Below are positions 36,407-45,870 of a stretch of DNA of 64,000 nucleotides, one piece after another (position 1 is the stretch's first letter; the number at the start of each line of letters is the position of its first letter). Where the stretch lies: NCBI GenBank assembly GCA_023957475.1, contig JAMLHA010000004.1:124001-188000 (forward strand), written 5' to 3'. This stretch comes from Crocinitomicaceae bacterium (GTDB taxonomy: Bacteria; Bacteroidota; Bacteroidia; Flavobacteriales_D; Crocinitomicaceae). A program made the translations under genes and the position numbers. The notes beneath the pieces were generated by a model. That model had not been told where the DNA came from, ran no database searches, and was given only the letters and a program-made list of their open reading frames with translations.

Positions 36407-36967
36407 ATGAAAACAAAAACAATCATAGGAACCGCTTTTATCGCTTGCGGGATTTTACTTTTAAATTCTTGTGCATCAATACCTAAGAATGCAAAACCAG
36501 TAGAAAATTTTGATGTCAATCGATATTTAGGTGCTTGGTACGAAATTGCACGATTTGATTTCCGATTTGAAAAGGATTTAGACAACACTTCAGCACAGTA
36601 TAAATTGGATAAAAAAGGAAATGTAATGGTCTTGAACAGCGGTTACAATTTCGTGAAAAAGAAATGGAGTAAAGCTGATGGATTGGCAAAATTTAGAGGA
36701 GATAAAAATATAGCCGCTTTAAAAGTGAGTTTCTTCGGACCATTTTATTCAGGCTACAATGTAGTGGCTTTAGACGAAAATTACCAATATGCTTTAATTG
36801 CCGGAAAGAATTTGGATTATCTATGGATTTTATCCCGCACAAAAACTATTCCCGAGGATATAAAAACAAAGTACTTGAAAATAGCGGAAGAAATCGGTTA
36901 TGACACTTCCAAATTGATTTGGGTAAAACACGACAAAACCGATAATCCCTATTTGAATGAAAACTAA
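36407..36967 (+). CDS. blc: Lipocalin lipoprotein (Blc-like)
   Basis: The 186-residue protein has a lipoprotein signal with Cys in LLLNSCASI (residue 22) and the lipocalin GxW motif in VNRYLGAWYEIARFD (near 40-54). It has YALIAGKNLDYLWILSRT near 130-147 and the closing helix. Blc-type lipocalins bind lipids at the outer membrane under stress. It overlaps the photolyase gene by 11 bp, so they are coupled. Confidence 0.92.
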   Translation: MKTKTIIGTAFIACGILLLNSCASIPKNAKPVENFDVNRYLGAWYEIARFDFRFEKDLDNTSAQYKLDKKGNVMVLNSGYNFVKKKWSKADGLAKFRGDKNIAALKVSFFGPFYSGYNVVALDENYQYALIAGKNLDYLWILSRTKTIPEDIKTKYLKIAEEIGYDTSKLIWVKHDKTDNPYLNEN

Positions 36968-38261
36968 ACTTTCCATCTTCTGGTTTCGTAGGGATTTGCG
37001 ATTGGAAGATAATGCAGGATTGTGTCAGGCTTTGGCTTCGGGATTTCCGGTGTTGCCGATTTTTATTTTTGATACAGTTATTTTAAATGCGTTAGAAAAT
37101 AAAAGCGATAGACGAGTAGATTATATTCATCAGGCACTTTCAACAATCAATTTAGCATTAAAAAATTATCATTCAAAACTGAGTTCTTTTTATGGAAAAC
37201 CTTTAGAAATATTTCAACAACTTTCCCAAGAATATGACATTCAAGCGGTGTTTTGCAACCGAGATTATGAACCACAAACCATTGAAAGAGATACCGAAAT
37301 TTACAACTTTTTCAAAACCCAAAACATTCCTTTTAAAGCATTTAAAGACCAGGTGATTTTTGATAAAAACGAGATTGTAAAAAATGACGGAACGCCTTAT
37401 ACGGTTTATACACCTTATGCTAAAAAATGGAAAGAAATTTTAACCGAGAAAGATTATCACATTCAGAAAGCAGATTTTAATCACTTTTTGAAACAAGATT
37501 TCACTGAAATTCATTCTTTAAATGAAATTGGTTTTAAGAAAACAGAATTTCATTTTGAAACGCCAAAATTAGAAGCAAAAATCATTGATGAATATGATAA
37601 ATACAGAGATTTTCCAGCACTTCAAAAAACAACTCAATTAGGGATTGCGTTAAGATTTGGAACCATCAGTATTCGTAAATGTGTGAATTTTGCTTTGCAA
37701 CACAATCAAACTTGGTTAGGCGAATTGATTTGGCGGGAGTTTTTTATGCAGATTTTGTATCATTTTCCAAAGGTGGTCAGTCATTCTTTTAAGACGAAAT
37801 ACGATTTTATACAATGGCGGAATGACGAGCAGGAATTTGAGTTGTGGTGTACTGGAAATACAGGCTATCCGATTGTAGATGCTGGAATGCGACAGCTCAA
37901 CGAAACAGGTTATATGCACAATCGGGTTCGGATGATTGTTGCCAGTTTTTTGTGTAAACATTTGCTGATAGATTGGCGTTGGGGCGAAGCGTATTTCGCT
38001 GAAAAGTTGAATGATTACGATTTGTCTGCCAACAATGGAAACTGGCAATGGGCAGCAGGTTGTGGTTGCGATGCTGCACCTTATTTCAGGGTGTTTAATC
38101 CTGCATTGCAAACCGAAAAATTCGACAAAAATTTTGACTACATCAAAAGATGGTTACCCGAATTTGGAACTGAAAAATATCCAAAACCGATAGTAGAACA
38201 TAGTTTTGCAAAAGATAGAGCTTTAAAAATTTATGGTGAAGCAGTAAAAGAAAGACAATGA
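36957..38261 (+). CDS. phrB: Deoxyribodipyrimidine photolyase
   Basis: The 434-residue protein is a class I photolyase/cryptochrome: N-terminal IFWFRRDLRLEDNAGL for the antenna domain, and a C-terminal FAD domain with WLGELIWREFFMQILYHFP, GNTGYPIVDAGMRQLNETGYMHNRVRM and the NDYDLSANNGNWQWAAG block. It uses blue light to split pyrimidine dimers. With the carotenoid genes it makes a light-protection module. It overlaps the next gene by 4 bp. Confidence 0.95.
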   Translation: MKTKLSIFWFRRDLRLEDNAGLCQALASGFPVLPIFIFDTVILNALENKSDRRVDYIHQALSTINLALKNYHSKLSSFYGKPLEIFQQLSQEYDIQAVFCNRDYEPQTIERDTEIYNFFKTQNIPFKAFKDQVIFDKNEIVKNDGTPYTVYTPYAKKWKEILTEKDYHIQKADFNHFLKQDFTEIHSLNEIGFKKTEFHFETPKLEAKIIDEYDKYRDFPALQKTTQLGIALRFGTISIRKCVNFALQHNQTWLGELIWREFFMQILYHFPKVVSHSFKTKYDFIQWRNDEQEFELWCTGNTGYPIVDAGMRQLNETGYMHNRVRMIVASFLCKHLLIDWRWGEAYFAEKLNDYDLSANNGNWQWAAGCGCDAAPYFRVFNPALQTEKFDKNFDYIKRWLPEFGTEKYPKPIVEHSFAKDRALKIYGEAVKERQ

Positions 38262-39160
38262 AGAAAATATTAATAGCAGGAGGAACTGGTTTTGTTGGAA
38301 AACAGCTCATTCCTTTTTTAGTAGAAAAAGGATATTCAATTCATGTTTTAACCCGAAAACCAAGTGCTAATTCATCAAAAAATATTCGCTTTTTTCGATG
38401 GGAAATCGAAAGACAATACATCGACAAAAAAGCATTTGAAGGAGTAGAAATTCTCATTAATCTTACCGGTGCAAACATTGGCGAAAAACGATGGACAAAA
38501 CAACGAAAGAAGGAAATTATTGACAGTCGCACAAATTCCATTGATGTATTGTATCAATATATTTCGGAAAATAAATTCAACATCAACACCTTTATTTCAT
38601 CCTCTGCTGTTGGGTTTTATGGTGCGGTAACAACGGATAAAACATTTGTAGAAACTTCTGAAAGCGGAAACGATTTTTTAGCTTCTGTTTGTCAGCAATG
38701 GGAAAATGCTGCTTTTGAATTTAAGGATTTAGGTGTTCGTACTGTTATTTTACGCAAAGGAGTTATTCTTGGAAAAGAGGGTGGAATGGTTAAAAAACTA
38801 AGCCCATTAGCCAAACTCGGAATAAATGTTTCTTTAGGTTCAGGCAAGCAATATTTGCCGTGGATAGACATTCGGGATTTGGTCAAATTGTACAATTTTA
38901 TTCTTTCTAACGCTCAACTCAACGGAATTTATAATGCCGTTGCAACGGAACAAATGACCATGAATGATTTCTCAAAAGCCTTATTAAAATCTTTCGGGAA
39001 GAAAAGCTTCTTGCCCAATGCACCTGCTTTTGTTATTCGTTTGCTCTTTGGCGAAATGGCGGTGATGCTTTTAGAAGGTTCAAAAGTCAGCAACGAAAAA
39101 TTAAAAAATACCGGATTTTATTTTGAATTTGATACGATAGAAAGGTCTTTGTGTCTGTGA
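38258..39160 (+). CDS. TIGR01777-type NAD(P)-dependent oxidoreductase
   Basis: The 300-residue short-chain dehydrogenase has IAGGTGFVGKQLIPFLVEKG at residues 5-24, NLTGANIGEKRW near 69-80, SSAVGFYG and the C-terminal DUF1731 helix block. Such proteins stand beside photolyase in many Bacteroidota. The substrate is unknown. It is the last plus-strand gene. The next three features are palindromes. Confidence 0.9.
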   Translation: MKKILIAGGTGFVGKQLIPFLVEKGYSIHVLTRKPSANSSKNIRFFRWEIERQYIDKKAFEGVEILINLTGANIGEKRWTKQRKKEIIDSRTNSIDVLYQYISENKFNINTFISSSAVGFYGAVTTDKTFVETSESGNDFLASVCQQWENAAFEFKDLGVRTVILRKGVILGKEGGMVKKLSPLAKLGINVSLGSGKQYLPWIDIRDLVKLYNFILSNAQLNGIYNAVATEQMTMNDFSKALLKSFGKKSFLPNAPAFVIRLLFGEMAVMLLEGSKVSNEKLKNTGFYFEFDTIERSLCL

Positions 39161-39178
39161 GTTTGTAGCAAAGGGAAA

Positions 39179-39240
39179 ATTTAGCTCTTTTGGTTTTTTG
39201 TGAGTGGTTTGTGCGTTGACAAAAACCAAATGTGCTAAAT
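39179..39240. repeat. B element B3
   Basis: 62 bp. ATTTAGC, TCTTTT, GGTTTTT, a loop with GCGTTGAC, AAAAACC, AAATGT, GCTAAAT. It begins 18 bp after the oxidoreductase stop and forms the right border of the pigment module, with B2 as the left one. Confidence 0.8.
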
Positions 39241-39318
39241 GAGCGTTGGCAAAAAATAAAACAAAAACTTGGATTAATTTCAGAATTTATTTTGGTGGTT
39301 CGGTTCTTCTACGCTTGC

Positions 39319-39452
39319 CTGTAACGGTTTTCAGCTATACGCAGGCAGGGAATTTTACCACTGAACTTCCTACGAAGAACTGAACTTTGAATTTACCACT
39401 TATCTGTCCTACAAAGCACAAAACCCCTGCTTGCGTATAGGTGATGTTGTGC
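39319..39452. repeat. A element A2
   Basis: 134 bp. Left CTGTAACGGTTTTCAG, arm CTATACGCAGGCAGGG. Right CCCCTGCTTGCGTATAG, then GTGATGTTGTGCG. Almost identical to A0. The right end has GTTG in place of GTTA. Confidence 0.85.
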
Positions 39453-39508
39453 GTTCGGTGTTCTTTTTCGTCCGTCGGTTTTTCGGTCGGTTTGGTCGTG
39501 CAGTAGGG

Positions 39509-39575
39509 CAGACACACTCTTTGCCAAGTTTTGGCTTGCGGGTCGGCTGGTGCGACTTGGCAATGTGTGTGGCTG
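39509..39575. repeat. B element B4
   Basis: 67 bp, nearly the same as B0: CAGACACAC, TCTTT, GCCAAG, loop, CTTGGC, AATGT, GTGTGGCTG. It lies between A2 and the stop of the nuclease gene. Confidence 0.8.
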
Positions 39576-39602
39576 TGAAGCGTTGGTTTTATTTCTATTT
39601 TG

Positions 39603-40583
39603 TTATAAAGCATTGAATAGTCCTTTTCTTTCTTTTAGTTTATTTAATTCTATTGCCTTGATACTTGTCAAGTCAGATTTATATTTCACTTCCGAAACAT
39701 TGTTTGGAATATGAACTTTCTCTATTTTGTCTATGTCCTGATGTCTGTAAAAACGTAAAGACTGTTGAGCAATGTCATAATCGAATTTTACGCCAATGGA
39801 ATGTTCCAAAGAACTTCCAAGCGTTCTAAAAACAATTGTGTTTAGCTTTTCAACTGTATCAAAGTCGTAATCAATCTTCTCAGAAATTCTGTCAATTAAA
39901 TACTGAATGCTATTCCCTGAATTGTGTTGTTTTAAAAAAACCGAAGCAATTAAAACTTGTGTGTCAGACGGAGGGTTTAACTGTTCCGCTGAGAAAATAT
40001 GTTTTCTCTCAAAGTTCGAACTGCTCTTAACTTCAATTCTTTCTGTTCCTGCGTTAAAATCAAATTTCTCCTCTGGTATGTTATGCCAATAATTTAAGAG
40101 TTCTTTTGGATTGGTTGAATTTTCAATTAAAAATAACTCAGCCCAAAGACCGTTTACTGTATTTGTTGGAGAATCTGTCAAGGTTTTAAATACTTCAACA
40201 AACTTTTTGAGCGAATCAATTACTTGTTGTTGAGTTGGATTTTGTCCAACTGTTTTTACGAGAGATTCAGATATTCTAAGAAAGTATTCTTGCAAGTTTC
40301 TGTCGCTGCAACGGAATGTAATAACAGTAAATGTTTGAAATTTGAAGGAATCATTCTCATAAATTTTACATTCAAGGTTTTGTTCAAGTTGCAAATATTT
40401 GAGGCGAAAATTCTTCAGGCTTAAATCCTTAATTCTCTTAGATACAGAAAGCAATAAAACTGCATTCCCTTCAAAGTCAATTGCCACTCGAAAATTTGGG
40501 TATTCGGGGATTGGAATTGCATTGAAAACCTTGCTGTCATTTTCAGGCAAGCTCAGAGAATCGTATAGGTCAATTAAATTCAT
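39603..40583 (-). CDS. PD-(D/E)XK nuclease of the MORC-Z1 system (DUF4420-like)
   Basis: The 326-residue protein is the last gene of the operon. Near residues 170-185 it has KFDFNAGTERIEVKSSSNFERKHIFSAEQL, in which D, E and K fit the PD-(D/E)XK active site. The family is known next to Z1 helicase and MORC ATPases. It would make the DNA cut of the system. Its first 4 bases overlap the Z1 gene, so the two are coupled. Confidence 0.85.
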   Translation of the reverse strand: MNLIDLYDSLSLPENDSKVFNAIPIPEYPNFRVAIDFEGNAVLLLSVSKRIKDLSLKNFRLKYLQLEQNLECKIYENDSFKFQTFTVITFRCSDRNLQEYFLRISESLVKTVGQNPTQQQVIDSLKKFVEVFKTLTDSPTNTVNGLWAELFLIENSTNPKELLNYWHNIPEEKFDFNAGTERIEVKSSSNFERKHIFSAEQLNPPSDTQVLIASVFLKQHNSGNSIQYLIDRISEKIDYDFDTVEKLNTIVFRTLGSSLEHSIGVKFDYDIAQQSLRFYRHQDIDKIEKVHIPNNVSEVKYKSDLTSIKAIELNKLKERKGLFNAL

Positions 40584-42817
40584 ACTTGCCTTATTAAATC
40601 AGCTCCCATATGTTCAGGAATCCAAATTGCTAGGGTTGGAACGTTTTGAAAATCGGTATCTCTCAAATTCAAAAGGTGAATTTGAATTGTCAAAAGATTT
40701 TCATCCTTAATTTCTGAATCACCTGGGTAAATTACTTCTCCTGTTCTCGGGTTACGACCTTGAAATAGCTGTTGTATTTCATCATTTCGATTTAATCTAC
40801 GAGTTCTTGGTGTCCAATTATCATAGGAATTTGTACTCATCAAGTAAACCAAACATTCTTCGTCTGAATGTTCCTCAATATATCCTTTTAAAATTCCTCT
40901 GAGGCTTGAGTATGTTGCCGAATCGCTTTCTCTTGTATAACGAAGATTGTTAAGCAAATGCTCCAAACATTCTTGAATCGTAATTCTTGCAACTAAATGT
41001 TTTTGTTCTTCGGTTCTATTTGGATGTCCCTCATCTTGGTTAAACAAACTTGCTCTTGATTGTAGGAAAGTTAAAAGGGCATTTCTATTGGCTTCAATCA
41101 ATTCATCTGTGTCGTGTGGTGCGTTAATTCTAAACCAATCATTACCAAAAGTATCTCTATCTAAATCGTCATAGATGATGTTTCGTCTAGTTAGGTTTAA
41201 CATTTGATTAAGCACTGCCACTCTGTCTAAATCGTTTAGGTGTCTATCATTCAAATGAAACTCTAAAAGTCTATTTCTTACATCTTCTTCGTGTTCTACG
41301 ATAAAATTGTATGCATCAATAGTTACTTGGTCTAAGAATACTCTACAATAGCCTAAGTAACCTCTTTTATATCCAAAAAATCTTGCTCTCTGTTGAATTG
41401 TATCAACGTTTCCTGTACCAATATTTCTCGGCATATAAGTTACAGTCAACCCTTCAACTGTGAATCCTCTATCCATTGATTGTCCGCCCACTAAAATCCA
41501 AGAGTAGAAATCATTCCAAGGAATTTGCGGTGTTACTCCATTTCTAGAATTGACTTCAACAATTTGGGTGTATCGCAGAGCGTGAATCAAATCGTTTCCT
41601 GTTAGCGTTTCAAAACTAGGCAAATCAGAAACGGTCATTTGTAATTGATTATAAGAACTTCTAAACTCTTCAATAAGTTCTCTTCTGTCTTCGTCATCAC
41701 TGCCTGAAAGAAGCCTTTGCCAACTATTACAAGTATTTCTTATCCAATTTGTAAATTCGTTATGGTCTCCTTGCAGTCTTGAAGGATGGACAAGCATTGT
41801 CCTGTTCCTGTGATTATTTTGCATTTCTCCTGCAACTACACCCAAAAAGAAAATGCGTAAAGCACTTTTCAAACTCTCTGGAATTTCAAATAGCGGATTT
41901 GTTGGAGTAGGAATTTCATTTGGTGGTATCTCCAAGATAAGGTTTGGATTATTTCTGAAAAAATCAATTCCACCCGTGTAATCTGGTCCGGGAGTTAACA
42001 GTTTTATGAAATTGGGAGAAAGTCTATCCATTATATTTATGAATAGATTTGCCTGTGGCGTAGCGGTGTATTGTAAAAATGTGTGATGTGGGAAAACATT
42101 GCGAAGTGCATTTATTCTTCGGTAAATAGTTGAAACTTGATTTTCGGTTAAACTTTCTATATCAATGTTTTGTCGTGCAGCCCATCTTGCTCTAGTGTTT
42201 AGACTTGCTTGGTCTCCTTCATCATCAATTATCAAGGTTGGAACACCTGTAAGGTTTTGTCCTGCAAGAATATTAACCAAGTTATTCAAGTGAGATGTGT
42301 TCTTCATCACTGTTATAAGCAATGTTCTACACCTTTCTATTGGGAAAGTTGGGTCAGCCCATTGGGCAAGTGTAGTTTCTATTGTTTCAGCTTCTTGGTT
42401 ACTGTTTGGATTTTGGAGTAATGTCCACTTTCTGTCAAAGCGAGTGTTTAATCTTAAATCGTCCGCTAATCGCTGTGTTGACTGATTTACAAGATTAGTT
42501 GAAACACCTGCAATGACGATTACAATCTGATAGTTGTTATCTCTAGCTAATGCAGTCAGAGTAGTGAAAGAAAGGGTTTTTCCACTTTGGACATAACCAA
42601 TTACAATTCCTGTTTCATTATTGGTTTGGTCATTAGGATTACCACACACCTGCATAATTCTGTATGTTTCATCCAATATTCTTTCGCCACTTTGATTTAA
42701 ACTTCTATCAGAATTAGTAAAACCTTTACTTCGCAAAAGTTCAGTAGTTTCATCACCTACAAATGGTTGCCAATCTCCATTTTGGTTTTGATTCTGTATT
42801 TCGATTAATTCTGTCAT
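40580..42817 (-). CDS. Z1-domain helicase-like ATPase
   Basis: The 745-residue protein has Walker A in VIGYVQSGKTLSFTTL near residue 75, Walker B in TLIIDDEGDQASLN near 195, TYTATPQANL-type motif III (QYTATPQANL), and the Z1 domain block SWILVGGQSMDRGFTVEGLTVTYMPRN (near 450-478), which replaces the second helicase half. Z1 proteins are found with C5 methyltransferase, MORC ATPase and PD-(D/E)XK nuclease (Iyer, Abhiman and Aravind defined such systems). It should move along DNA to direct cutting. It lies 4 bp after the MORC stop. Confidence 0.92.
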   Translation of the reverse strand: MTELIEIQNQNQNGDWQPFVGDETTELLRSKGFTNSDRSLNQSGERILDETYRIMQVCGNPNDQTNNETGIVIGYVQSGKTLSFTTLTALARDNNYQIVIVIAGVSTNLVNQSTQRLADDLRLNTRFDRKWTLLQNPNSNQEAETIETTLAQWADPTFPIERCRTLLITVMKNTSHLNNLVNILAGQNLTGVPTLIIDDEGDQASLNTRARWAARQNIDIESLTENQVSTIYRRINALRNVFPHHTFLQYTATPQANLFINIMDRLSPNFIKLLTPGPDYTGGIDFFRNNPNLILEIPPNEIPTPTNPLFEIPESLKSALRIFFLGVVAGEMQNNHRNRTMLVHPSRLQGDHNEFTNWIRNTCNSWQRLLSGSDDEDRRELIEEFRSSYNQLQMTVSDLPSFETLTGNDLIHALRYTQIVEVNSRNGVTPQIPWNDFYSWILVGGQSMDRGFTVEGLTVTYMPRNIGTGNVDTIQQRARFFGYKRGYLGYCRVFLDQVTIDAYNFIVEHEEDVRNRLLEFHLNDRHLNDLDRVAVLNQMLNLTRRNIIYDDLDRDTFGNDWFRINAPHDTDELIEANRNALLTFLQSRASLFNQDEGHPNRTEEQKHLVARITIQECLEHLLNNLRYTRESDSATYSSLRGILKGYIEEHSDEECLVYLMSTNSYDNWTPRTRRLNRNDEIQQLFQGRNPRTGEVIYPGDSEIKDENLLTIQIHLLNLRDTDFQNVPTLAIWIPEHMGADLIRQV

Positions 42818-42821
42818 ATCT

Positions 42822-44360
42822 TTATTGTTTTGAGAGATTGGATATTAGCTCATTAAAATTTCTCCGAACTTCTCCTTGATTTTTGTAGCTGTCCTTTGCA
42901 ATGATTTCAGAAAGACCTAAAGCTGCCGCAATTCTGAGAACAGGCTCAATTTTGTTAGTGTCGGCTCCCGCAAATTCAACCATAAAAGGATGTGTTAAAG
43001 AAAGTCTTATCCCAATCTGACGAACAGATGAATTGCTAACTTTTTCTTTAATAAAACTATCGCCTACTTCAATTAACTCTGTTAGTGAAGGGTCATAAGA
43101 AAGTTCAATTGACACTTTCCAATCAACTTTATTAAACCGTATGTCAAACTCTCTATGAAGCGTTTTTTCGGTTTTGGTTAATTCTACCTTTTCTTCGGGT
43201 TCTGCTACGGAAATTGAATTTACTACTTCGGCAACTGCTTGCGGTGCTTTCTTCTGAAAGTCATTCACCGTTTCATCAAGTGCTTTTACAGCTGCTTTAT
43301 ATTCCTTTTCAGTCGCTCTTACTCGATATTGTTCTGCTTGTTGCAGTAATGGAAAGTCTTTAGAGCTAATATCATCTTTAAGTAGTCTGAGAAAAATCTC
43401 TAGGTTCTCATCCCATTGGATTCCTTTTTTAGTAAAGTTTACACTAAATCCATCTAAGTGAAGTTCTCCAAAAACTCTTTGATAGCGATAACTGTTTGGA
43501 GCTCCGAAAATAAAATCAGGTCTAAAGCCATTATCAAAACTGCCTTCAATAACTCTGCCTCTTCGAAATAATGCAAAACCTGCTTCTGATGTAGATGCCT
43601 TTTCTCTGATTGCAACAAAACCGTGAACACTTAAACCTTCTTCTAATTCAAAATCAATTTCCTTTCGCCACAGAATAGGGTCATCATCTGGTTTGTCATA
43701 TTGAGGAACATTAAGGATTTTTGGGTCTTCAAATTTTAATTCTTCATTGTTCAAGGTTAGCTTTAAAACGCCTTTACGGATAAATTCTCTGTAAATACTT
43801 CGTAAATGGTCTTTTACTTTTCCTACACCTTTTCTTCTAGGCATTCTATTTACATCAAACAATTCTACGATTGTGAAATGATGGTTTTTTTCGCAAGATT
43901 TAATTTCAACATCCAACTCCTCTAACTTGTCCTCAAAAATCTTTTTCATATCGAAGGAAACCTTCTTCACCTGTGTTTCTCCCAATGCTGTGGATGTAAC
44001 ACACCAATTGTCAGCAAACCAACAAGCTGCTGATTTCATACCCATTCCAAATTCAGAAAGACCTGAATTATCAGGTGGAACTTCCGCAGCTCGAAATGCT
44101 CTTGAATAATCAGCTTCTCCAATTCCTCCTGCATTATCTCTTATGGTGATTCTATTTTCAGGTTCGTTTATTTCAACTCTTACTTCAAGAGCAAAATCAT
44201 CTCCCTCAATTTCCTTTAATCGTTTTATATTTTTTAAGTAGCTATCAATTGCGTTATCAATGAATTCAGCCAACGCAAACCAAGTCTCATATTCTATGTG
44301 CTTGAGAACAGAGAGCATAGTAACTTGTGGACGAATACTAACTTTACTTTGCTGGCTCAT
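42822..44360 (-). CDS. MORC/HSP90-like GHKL ATPase
   Basis: I place the start at the ATG at 44360 (512 residues, MSQQSKVSIRPQ), which overlaps the methyltransferase by 17 bp. A longer frame would begin at 44408. GHKL ATP-binding motifs: N-box EFIDNAIDSYLKN (E, N), G1 DNAGGIGEADYSRAF and G2 GLSEFGMGMKSAACWFADN. After the S5-like second domain comes a helical segment (about 350-400) and a C-terminal beta region. In such systems the ATPase, related to eukaryotic MORC proteins, probably clamps DNA. It is the second gene of the operon. Confidence 0.92.
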   Translation of the reverse strand: MSQQSKVSIRPQVTMLSVLKHIEYETWFALAEFIDNAIDSYLKNIKRLKEIEGDDFALEVRVEINEPENRITIRDNAGGIGEADYSRAFRAAEVPPDNSGLSEFGMGMKSAACWFADNWCVTSTALGETQVKKVSFDMKKIFEDKLEELDVEIKSCEKNHHFTIVELFDVNRMPRRKGVGKVKDHLRSIYREFIRKGVLKLTLNNEELKFEDPKILNVPQYDKPDDDPILWRKEIDFELEEGLSVHGFVAIREKASTSEAGFALFRRGRVIEGSFDNGFRPDFIFGAPNSYRYQRVFGELHLDGFSVNFTKKGIQWDENLEIFLRLLKDDISSKDFPLLQQAEQYRVRATEKEYKAAVKALDETVNDFQKKAPQAVAEVVNSISVAEPEEKVELTKTEKTLHREFDIRFNKVDWKVSIELSYDPSLTELIEVGDSFIKEKVSNSSVRQIGIRLSLTHPFMVEFAGADTNKIEPVLRIAAALGLSEIIAKDSYKNQGEVRRNFNELISNLSKQ

Positions 44361-45699
44361 AGGATTTGGATAATGAATTAGACGATTGGAGTTGCGAAGC
44401 AACTCCATTTAGTTTCTTTTCTTCAACCAAAAACTGAGTAGCAATGAGCTTTACAATTTTGGCATTTACAGCATTTCCTAGAGCTTTGAAAGCTGCATTG
44501 TCGTTTTCAGGTAGTTTTAAGCCTGTTAAAGATTGAAGTTTTAATCCTTCTTTTTTTGTAATGTATCTGTTTTCCCAACCGATAATTGGAATTTGCGTGT
44601 TTGTACAAACTAGAGAAGGGAAAAAATCTGGTTTTTTAATTCTAATACCTGAGGCTCTGAATTGCAAGAGATAATTATTGATTTTTCGTTCGCTATCTCC
44701 AACATTCCATTCTAACTTTTGCCAACTTTGAGAAGGCAACTTTGAAATTTGTTTAACGGCTTCTTTTATGAACTTCTTGTTGTCTTTGTAAAATTGCCTA
44801 TTCTGCCTAATATATCTCTGTTTCCAATCGGGGAACTCATCTTCAACTCTTGCGTAACTTGGTAGATTTGCTAATTGTTCTTCCTTTGTCATTCCTTTTA
44901 ATGAAATTCCAAAGTTTCCTTTGAATTCGCCCAATTCTTTTGCAGAAAGTAAATGAGGATATTGTTCTTCAAATGGATAGTCTGCTCCGAATTCCATTCC
45001 CCAAATTGGAAAACCTGGGATTTTTACCTCTTTTGGTAAAGCATCAATTAAGTCTTGCCAAAGTCGTATGCAATCTTGATTTGATTTAGGTAGTTGCTTT
45101 GCACTAACTGGATTCTGTTCAATGAAATTTTCAAGTTCAACAACATTTTTTTTGTATTTATCTACTTTGTCAAAACTAAAATGGTCGAGTGCATTTGAAC
45201 CTAGCGAGCCAACAATAAATATTCTTTGTCTATGCTGTGGAATACCAAAGTCGTGAGGGGAATAGTCTTTATGGTCAACTTGATACCCAAGTCTCTCAAA
45301 CTCAACTTTCATTGCTTTCCAAGTTTCTTCGTTATTGTGCTTGGCAATGAATCGAACATTCTCTAAAATGAAATATTTGGGTTTTCGAGCTTCAAGAATT
45401 TTTACAATTTCGTCAAACAGTGTTCCTCTGTCGTCCTCTCGTCCAAGTTGTTTTCCTGCTTTTGAAAATGGCTGACAAGGGAAACCTGCACACAATATGT
45501 CGTGGTCAGGAATTAAGTCAATATTGTCTTTGACTATTTTCCTTATGTCTCCGTGAATGTTAATGTCTTTACCCCAATTCTTTTTGTAGGTATCTCTTAA
45601 TACAGGGTCGAGTTCACTTGCAAATACACACTCGTGTCCAAGTTCGTGTAATGCTTTATGAAAGCCTCCAAGTCCCGCGAATAAATCTATAAATCTCAT
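44344..45699 (-). CDS. DNA cytosine-5 methyltransferase of the MORC-Z1 system
   Basis: The 451-residue protein has motif I IDLFAGLGGFHKAL (4-17), motif IV AGFPCQPFSKAGKQLG with catalytic C75, motif VI ENVRFIAKHN near 119, motif VIII QHRQRIFIVG, a ~150-residue target-recognition region (about 190-350) and motifs IX/X near LKLPENDNAAFKALGNAVN. It marks the host's own sites so that the downstream ATPase, Z1 protein and nuclease act only on foreign DNA. It is first in the operon. B5 and A3 lie upstream. Confidence 0.95.
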   Translation of the reverse strand: MRFIDLFAGLGGFHKALHELGHECVFASELDPVLRDTYKKNWGKDINIHGDIRKIVKDNIDLIPDHDILCAGFPCQPFSKAGKQLGREDDRGTLFDEIVKILEARKPKYFILENVRFIAKHNNEETWKAMKVEFERLGYQVDHKDYSPHDFGIPQHRQRIFIVGSLGSNALDHFSFDKVDKYKKNVVELENFIEQNPVSAKQLPKSNQDCIRLWQDLIDALPKEVKIPGFPIWGMEFGADYPFEEQYPHLLSAKELGEFKGNFGISLKGMTKEEQLANLPSYARVEDEFPDWKQRYIRQNRQFYKDNKKFIKEAVKQISKLPSQSWQKLEWNVGDSERKINNYLLQFRASGIRIKKPDFFPSLVCTNTQIPIIGWENRYITKKEGLKLQSLTGLKLPENDNAAFKALGNAVNAKIVKLIATQFLVEEKKLNGVASQLQSSNSLSKSYEPAK

Positions 45700-45783
45700 T
45701 CTATATTTTCAGTCCTAAATATTGCTTTTCAAAATTCGCAATTTATGTTTTTAATCTTCTCTGTCTGTCCGTGCCTTGGCAAA

Positions 45784-45846
45784 AAATGGCTCTTTTGGTT
45801 TTTGGAGCGTTGGCTTGTGTGTCGGCAAAAACCAAATGTGCCATTT
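45784..45846. repeat. B element B5
   Basis: 63 bp. AAATGGC, TCTTTT, GGTTTTT, a loop with GCGTTGGC, AAAAACC, AAATGT, GCCATTT. Right border of the MORC-Z1 module. Confidence 0.8.
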
Positions 45847-45870
45847 GCGGGTCGGCTTTTTACACTGACG

